Positions 5,945 to 8,509 of a stretch of DNA of 8,509 bases are shown here, piece by piece; position 1 is the stretch's first letter; each line of letters starts with the position of its first letter. The notes beneath the pieces were generated by a model. The model ran no database searches and was not told where the DNA came from. It saw only the letters and a list, made by a program, of their open reading frames with translations. Location of the stretch: contig DATJFD010000070.1 in assembly GCA_035495855.1 (NCBI GenBank), positions 1-8,509 on the forward strand. The letters run 5' to 3'. The translations under genes were made by a program, and so were the position numbers. This stretch comes from JAHFIW01 sp035495855 (GTDB taxonomy: Bacteria; Patescibacteriota; Patescibacteriia; SG8-24).

Positions 5945-6041
5945 GAGCTCAGAGCTCAAAGGTTGAAAGTTTGAAAGACCGGCCGCGGGGCCGGTCTTTT
6001 AGAAAAAACTTTTAACCTTTCAAACTCTGAGCTCTGGGCTC
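5945..6041. repeat. 33-bp inverted repeat enclosing a terminator
   Basis: Arms 5945-5977 and 6009-6041 are reverse complements at 28 of 33 positions. Each arm combines two motifs: a gagctcagagctc-type word and a run of ttgaaag-like words. A GC-rich terminator hairpin sits in the centre. The element fills nearly all of the space between two convergent genes. Confidence 0.8.
5974..6000 (+). terminator. Intrinsic terminator of the coiled-coil gene
   Basis: A perfect 11-bp stem (5974-5984 with 5989-5999) with loop GCGG ends in TTTT (5997-6000). The A-rich flank on the other side gives a T run on the minus strand as well, so it may work in both directions. Confidence 0.85.
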
Positions 6042-6046
6042 CCGAT

Positions 6047-6076
6047 AAAAAAAGCCCCTCTCAAGCGAGACGGGCT
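6047..6076 (-). terminator. Intrinsic terminator of the CxxC/HxxC gene
   Basis: Read on the minus strand, AGCCC and GGGCT close a stem (6053-6076), with four inner pairs, TCTC with GAGA, around GCTT. The stem ends in a run of seven T (plus-strand A 6047-6053). The stop codon at 6061-6063 lies within the hairpin. Confidence 0.8.
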
Positions 6077-6537
6077 TCGTCGTTGCGGCCGGGACCAAGG
6101 TCCAGGCCGAGCAAGGAACGTTTGGCGCCGCGAAGGGCGACGATGGTGTCGCGCCGCGAGCGCAGCGTGAGCATCGGTTCGAGCTCGACGTGCGGCAGCA
6201 TCGCGTCGATGAACGCGGCCATGTCGCGTGCGTCGCAGCGGTCGGGCATGGCGCGCAGCGCGTCCCTGCCGGGCTTGACGACGGAAGGAAGTCCGCGGAC
6301 GAGGCCGAGCACGTGCAGGAAGATCCTGTCCGCGCTGACGCGATCGAGCTGGCGCCGCGTCACCTCGCGTTCGCAGCGGTCGTGGCGAGGCCGCCCTTCG
6401 GGATCGGTGTCGCCCTCGGCGTAGAGCACGGTCTCGTCGCAGTAGCGGCATGAACCGAGCGGTCGCTTCGGATCCTCGAACACGCCCGCGATCATGCGTC
6501 GCGCGCGGGCCATCAGACGGGGGAATCGTATCTCCAT
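6061..6537 (-). CDS. CxxC/HxxC (zinc-site-like) protein, unknown function
   Basis: The protein has 158 residues and is unrecognised. Cys30, Cys33, His52 and Cys55 form a C-x2-C...H-x2-C pattern (SCRYCDE and RHDRCE) that could bind one zinc ion. The basic N-terminus (MEIRFPRLMARARRM) and helical, Arg-rich C-terminal half suggest nucleic-acid or protein contact, but no known fold is evident. ATG 6535-6537 is preceded by AGGAG at 6545-6549 with 7-nt spacing, which settles the start. The frame stays open upstream to 6672 but has no ribosome binding site there, and it runs through the divergent promoter region. It is divergent from the 23S rRNA promoters and converges on the coiled-coil gene. Confidence 0.78.
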   Translation of the reverse strand: MEIRFPRLMARARRMIAGVFEDPKRPLGSCRYCDETVLYAEGDTDPEGRPRHDRCEREVTRRQLDRVSADRIFLHVLGLVRGLPSVVKPGRDALRAMPDRCDARDMAAFIDAMLPHVELEPMLTLRSRRDTIVALRGAKRSLLGLDLGPGRNDEARLA

Positions 6538-6586
6538 CGGACTTCTCCTCTTCGTGGCGGGTACCTGAAAAGAACAGCGTACCTTG

Positions 6587-6609
6587 GCAGAAAAACGCAC
6601 TTTTGTCAA
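6587..6609 (-). promoter_or_regulatory. Possible promoter of the CxxC/HxxC gene
   Basis: On the minus strand a perfect TTGACA (plus-strand 6604-6609) lies about 66 nt before the start codon. The position 17 nt downstream holds only CAAGGT, a poor -10 box. The -35 faces away from the P1 TTGACA about 30 bp further on, giving a back-to-back arrangement. Confidence 0.35.
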
Positions 6610-6636
6610 GGCTGCACGCGTCTGTTTTGAGACCCC

Positions 6637-6665
6637 TTGACAAGGTATTCGGGACGGTGCACAAT
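6637..6665 (+). promoter_or_regulatory. Upstream rRNA promoter P1
   Basis: TTGACA (6637-6642), a 17-nt spacer and CACAAT (6660-6665) form a promoter directed at the 23S gene. The -35 lies in a palindrome, CCTTG-A-CAAGG (6635-6645). Transcription would start near 6672, so the transcript would cover the whole of P2 and its attenuator-like hairpin. Confidence 0.65.
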
Positions 6666-6772
6666 GGACCAAGTCCTGAACCGAATATATCCACAGTTCC
6701 TGCCGGGCGAGGCCCCTAAATCGTGACCGAATACACTATGGGACGTCTGGAAAACCTCACCCCTAAAAGCGG

Positions 6773-6801
6773 TTGACACCTTCCGTCGTATTCCCTACGA
6801 T
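6773..6801 (+). promoter_or_regulatory. Main rRNA promoter P2, framed by an inverted repeat
   Basis: TTGACA (6773-6778), 17 nt and TACGAT (6796-6801) make the best promoter in the window. An exact 8-bp inverted repeat, AAAGCGGT (6766-6773) and ACCGCTTT (6805-6812), frames it. The start site, near 6808, falls in the first strand of the terminator-like hairpin that follows. Confidence 0.75.
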
Positions 6802-6805
6802 GTGA

Positions 6806-6834
6806 CCGCTTTCCAGGGGAATAGCGGTTTTTTT
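6806..6834 (+). terminator. Terminator-like hairpin at the P2 start site (possible attenuator)
   Basis: CCGCT (6806-6810) plus TTCC (6811-6814) pairs with GGAA (6818-6821) and AGCGG (6823-6827), with one bulged T and an AGG loop. Seven T follow (6828-6834). It looks like a standard intrinsic terminator, yet it lies between the promoters and the 23S gene. It could end a P1 transcript of about 160 nt, or abort P2 transcripts after about 27 nt. Confidence 0.7.
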
Positions 6835-6873
6835 GACCAGACGCCCCCCGCACCTTCAAGAAACAGCGTCGGA

Positions 6874-6949
6874 CCCGGAAGCGGGAAACGGAGAATCCAG
6901 GCAGCAACCTCCTTGCGCCGCGCGATTCCACCCGTTTTCCACTTCTGGG
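6874..6949 (+). ncRNA. Extended hairpin with an anti-Shine-Dalgarno-like loop
   Basis: Stacked stems pair 6874-6881 with 6942-6949, 6883-6888 with 6935-6940, 6889-6891 with 6932-6934, and 6893-6897 with 6924-6928. An apical hairpin pairs GGC (6900-6902) with GCC (6917-6919) and GCA (6904-6906) with TGC (6914-6916). The apical loop is ACCTCCT (6907-6913), complementary to Shine-Dalgarno sequences such as AGGAGG. It may be just an rRNA leader element; an independent RNA is possible but unproven. Confidence 0.45.
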
Positions 6950-7041
6950 ACTGAACCCTCCTCTGCCGCGCCCTTCTTGGAAGGCCGGGAATGAGGGAAG
7001 AGGTCTAGGCCGTTGACAACTGCATACAGAATCAGCAAGTA

Positions 7042-7073
7042 GTCATGCACGTCCTATCGAGGGGCTGCATGAC
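7042..7073 (+). repeat. 8-bp perfect inverted repeat in the 23S leader
   Basis: GTCATGCA (7042-7049) and TGCATGAC (7066-7073) are exact reverse complements around a small CCT-ATCG-AGG hairpin. The unit is embedded in a wider pairing of TTGACAACTG (7013-7022) with CAGTTATCAA (7073-7082), which has one mismatch. That wider pairing would place the boxA-like word in a stem. Confidence 0.65.
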
Positions 7074-7433
7074 AGTTATCAAGGTCTAACAACGTCTAGT
7101 GCGCGAACGCCGCAAAGCGTCGGCCGAAAGGCTGCGCAGCAATGGCGATCGCAATGGACTGAGCGCGAAACGCGGCCGCAAGGACGTTTTCGTGCTTCAG
7201 TGGCAATGAGTGCAATAAGGGCGTATTGGTGGATGCCTCGACACAAAGAGCCGATGAAGGACGTAGCAGCCTGCGAAAAGTCTCGGGGAGGTGGCAAGCA
7301 ACCTTTGATCCGGGAATGTCCGAATGGGGAAACCTGGTCCGATGTCGAATCGGATCGCGATCCAGCGCAAGCTGGTGAGCGGGTACCTGCTGAAGTGAAA
7401 CATCTCAGTAAGCAGAGGAAAAGAGAAAAACAT

Positions 7434-7502
7434 CAGTCTTTAGTCTTGGGCTTTGCGGTTCTTCGCAGACATGCGGAGAGACCGGTCCGAGACTAATGAC
7501 TG
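7434..7502 (+). other. 23S expansion stem-loop 1
   Basis: CAGTC (7434-7438) pairs with GACTG (7498-7502), and TTAGTCTTGG (7440-7449) pairs with CCGAGACTAA (7487-7496) with one wobble. An inner TGCG/CGCA hairpin is also present. It sits between the GAGGAAAAGA block and the GATTCCCTGAGTAG block, where E. coli and B. subtilis have only a short link. Confidence 0.7.
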
Positions 7503-7546
7503 CGATTCCCTGAGTAGTGGCGAGCGAAAAGGGACCAGCCTAAACT

Positions 7547-7629
7547 CATCATGTGGGTCTTCACACCGAGCATGGGTAGCAATATTCGTGCCGCGGGTGG
7601 GGATTAAAGGTTCGAGCCGTTGCATGATG
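7547..7629 (+). other. 23S expansion stem-loop 2
   Basis: CATCATG (7547-7553) pairs with CATGATG (7623-7629) and encloses about 69 nt. The conserved blocks AGCCTAAAC before it and GGGTGTTGTACGGAG after it show the position, where B. subtilis has a short hairpin with a 4-nt loop. Confidence 0.65.
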
Positions 7630-8509
7630 GGTGTTGTACGGAGTCCGTTAGGACCGCTCGAAACGGTCCGGCGAAGTAAAAGGGTGCTATATAACAGAAC
7701 GATCTGGAAAGATCGGCCAAAGCGGGTGATAGCCCCGTATGTGAAATGTACGCACCACTACGTGATGGATTCCCGTAAGTATCGCGGAACTCGTGAAATT
7801 CCGCGTGAAGCAGCGACGACTATGTCGCAAGGCTAAATACTCTTTGTGATCGATAGTGAACGAGTACCGTGAGGGAAAGGTGAAAAGCAGCCCGGGAGGG
7901 CGATGAAACAGTATCTGAAACCATACGCTTACAAGGAGTCAGAGCACTAAGTCCGCCGCAAGGCGGGCAGTGTCATGGCGTTCCTATTGAAGAATGAGCC
8001 AACGAGTTGGCTGCATGTTGCTCGGTTAAGTCCCTGAGGGGACGAAGCCAAAGTGAAAGCGAGCCTTAACGGGCGTCGTTGACTTTCAACTCTCTGCCGG
8101 TTTCGACCGGTGAAGAGTTGATCGTCGACAGGTAGCATGCACCAGACCCGAAACCCGGTGATCTAGCCATGATCAGGATGAACCAACTGTAACAGGTTGG
8201 GGAGGTCCGAACCCGTTAGCTGTGCAACACTATGGGATGAATCGTGGCTAGGGGTGAAATTCCAATCGAACTGGGTGATAGCTGGTTCTCCGCGAAATAG
8301 CTTTAGGGCTAGCGTCGAGTGACGAAGTGTCCGGGGGTAGAGCACTGAAAGGGATTCGGTGGAGTGATCCTACGCGTCCTTACCAAACTCCGAATACCGG
8401 ACATGAATACTCGGCAGTCAGACTATGGGGGCTAAGCTCCATTAGTCGTAAGGGGAAGAGCCCATGATCTCAAACTAAGGTCCCCAAATCTCAGTTAAGT
8501 GTAAAAGGT

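Larger units (their letters stand above)
6835..7204 (+). other. Structured leader of the 23S rRNA gene (no protein gene seen)
   Basis: This 370-nt stretch has no convincing reading frame and no 16S, tRNA-Ile or tRNA-Ala gene. It is filled with hairpins: 6874-6949 (about 28 pairs), 6957-7003, 7013-7082, and a branched region at 7091-7201 that contains GAAA and TTTT loops. The word CGTTGACAACTG (7011-7022) resembles boxA-type antitermination elements found before 23S genes. The last branched unit, closed by ACTGA (7158-7162) with TCAGT (7197-7201), ends just before the expected mature 5' end. Its likely roles are antitermination, precursor processing and assembly. Confidence 0.6.
7205..8509 (+). 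rRNA. rrl: 23S ribosomal RNA gene, 5' part
   Basis: Conserved 23S landmarks run in order: GGTGGATGCC (7228-7237), GATGAAGGACGT (7252-7263), the CCGAATGGGGAAACC block (7320-7334), GTAGTGGCGAGCGAAA, GGCTAAATACTC, GTACCGTGAGGGAAAGG (7864-7880), GACCCGAAACCCGGTGATCT, ATAGCTGGTTCTCC, GGGGGTAGAGCACTG and CTAAGGTCCCCAAA near the end. The gene runs out of the window at about E. coli position 1,080, leaving the peptidyl-transferase domain and the RlmH target helix 69 unseen. The 5' end is placed at about 7205 by comparison with the GTGCAATAAGGGCG start region and may be off by a few bases. The visible part is roughly 200 nt longer than in E. coli, mainly from two extra stem-loops. No 16S gene lies upstream within the window. 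Confidence 0.97.

Noticed and set aside
6020..6694. Alternative minus-strand frame of 224 codons over the CxxC/HxxC gene
   Set aside because: It runs through the terminator, the inverted repeat and the promoter region, and has an Arg-rich shadow composition. The other frame has a Shine-Dalgarno and a sensible start and stop.
6664..6726. 20-codon frame starting MDQVLNR
   Set aside because: Its ATG overlaps the P1 -10 box, so P1 transcripts start after it, and it has no Shine-Dalgarno.
6907..6914. ACCTCCTT as a 16S rRNA 3' end
   Set aside because: The helix 45 sequence and GGATCA that precede the anti-Shine-Dalgarno in 16S are absent, and no other 16S block is upstream.
7013..7041. TTGACA at 7013 as a third rRNA promoter
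   Set aside because: The position 17 nt downstream reads CAAGTA, a poor -10. The word fits better as part of a boxA-like leader element.
7453..7836. Open frames inside the 23S region (ex. 127 codons)
   Set aside because: The stretch aligns by eye with conserved 23S rRNA blocks, so the frames are chance.

Overview
This is a GC-rich bacterial chromosome segment. Coding genes on both strands are short, tightly packed and separated by compact hairpin terminators. UGA ends several genes, so the UGA-recoded codes are ruled out. I lean towards a member of the Patescibacteria/CPR. The reasons are a surface-type protein with a short beta domain and a Pro-Ala-Asp tail, many small unrecognised proteins, simple sigma70-like promoters, and a 23S rRNA gene with no 16S gene directly upstream. 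This placement is an inference from gene style, not from a database match.

Layout. Positions 1-615 hold the 3' end of a secreted or surface-type protein with a proline-rich C-terminus, ending in a terminator. A tRNA-Leu(UAG) with encoded CCA follows at 663-748, trailed by a long imperfect hairpin. An RBBP9-like serine hydrolase (868-1419, +) converges on rlmH (1494-1964, -), with an unusual word-permuted inverted repeat between them. RlmH is divergent from a PAS-GGDEF diguanylate cyclase (2130-3362, +) that has both its active-site motif and its inhibitory site.

Next come two small two-gene operons (3488-4254 and 4355-4966). Each has its own TTGAC-N17-TAnnnT promoter, an ATGA stop/start overlap and a terminator. 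All four genes encode small proteins with two predicted membrane helices and no recognised function. They are followed by an acidic coiled-coil protein (5044-5937, +), which converges on a CxxC/HxxC protein (6061-6537, -). Between those two genes, a 33-bp inverted repeat encloses a terminator.

The last third (about 6540-8509) is an rRNA locus. Two tandem forward promoters (P1 at 6637 and P2 at 6773) lead to a terminator-like hairpin that starts at the P2 start site. A roughly 370-nt leader rich in hairpins follows, then the 5' part of a 23S rRNA gene (from about 7205 to the window end). The leader has a boxA-like word and one hairpin whose loop exposes an anti-Shine-Dalgarno-like sequence. 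No 16S or spacer tRNA lies between the promoters and the 23S gene, so this 23S gene appears to be transcribed on its own. The 23S itself carries two extra stem-loop expansions in its first 450 nt.

The best candidates for new biology are the P1/P2 promoter-attenuator arrangement and structured leader of the unlinked 23S gene, the paired operons of small membrane proteins beside a diguanylate cyclase, and the gene-end inverted repeats built from permuted short words.
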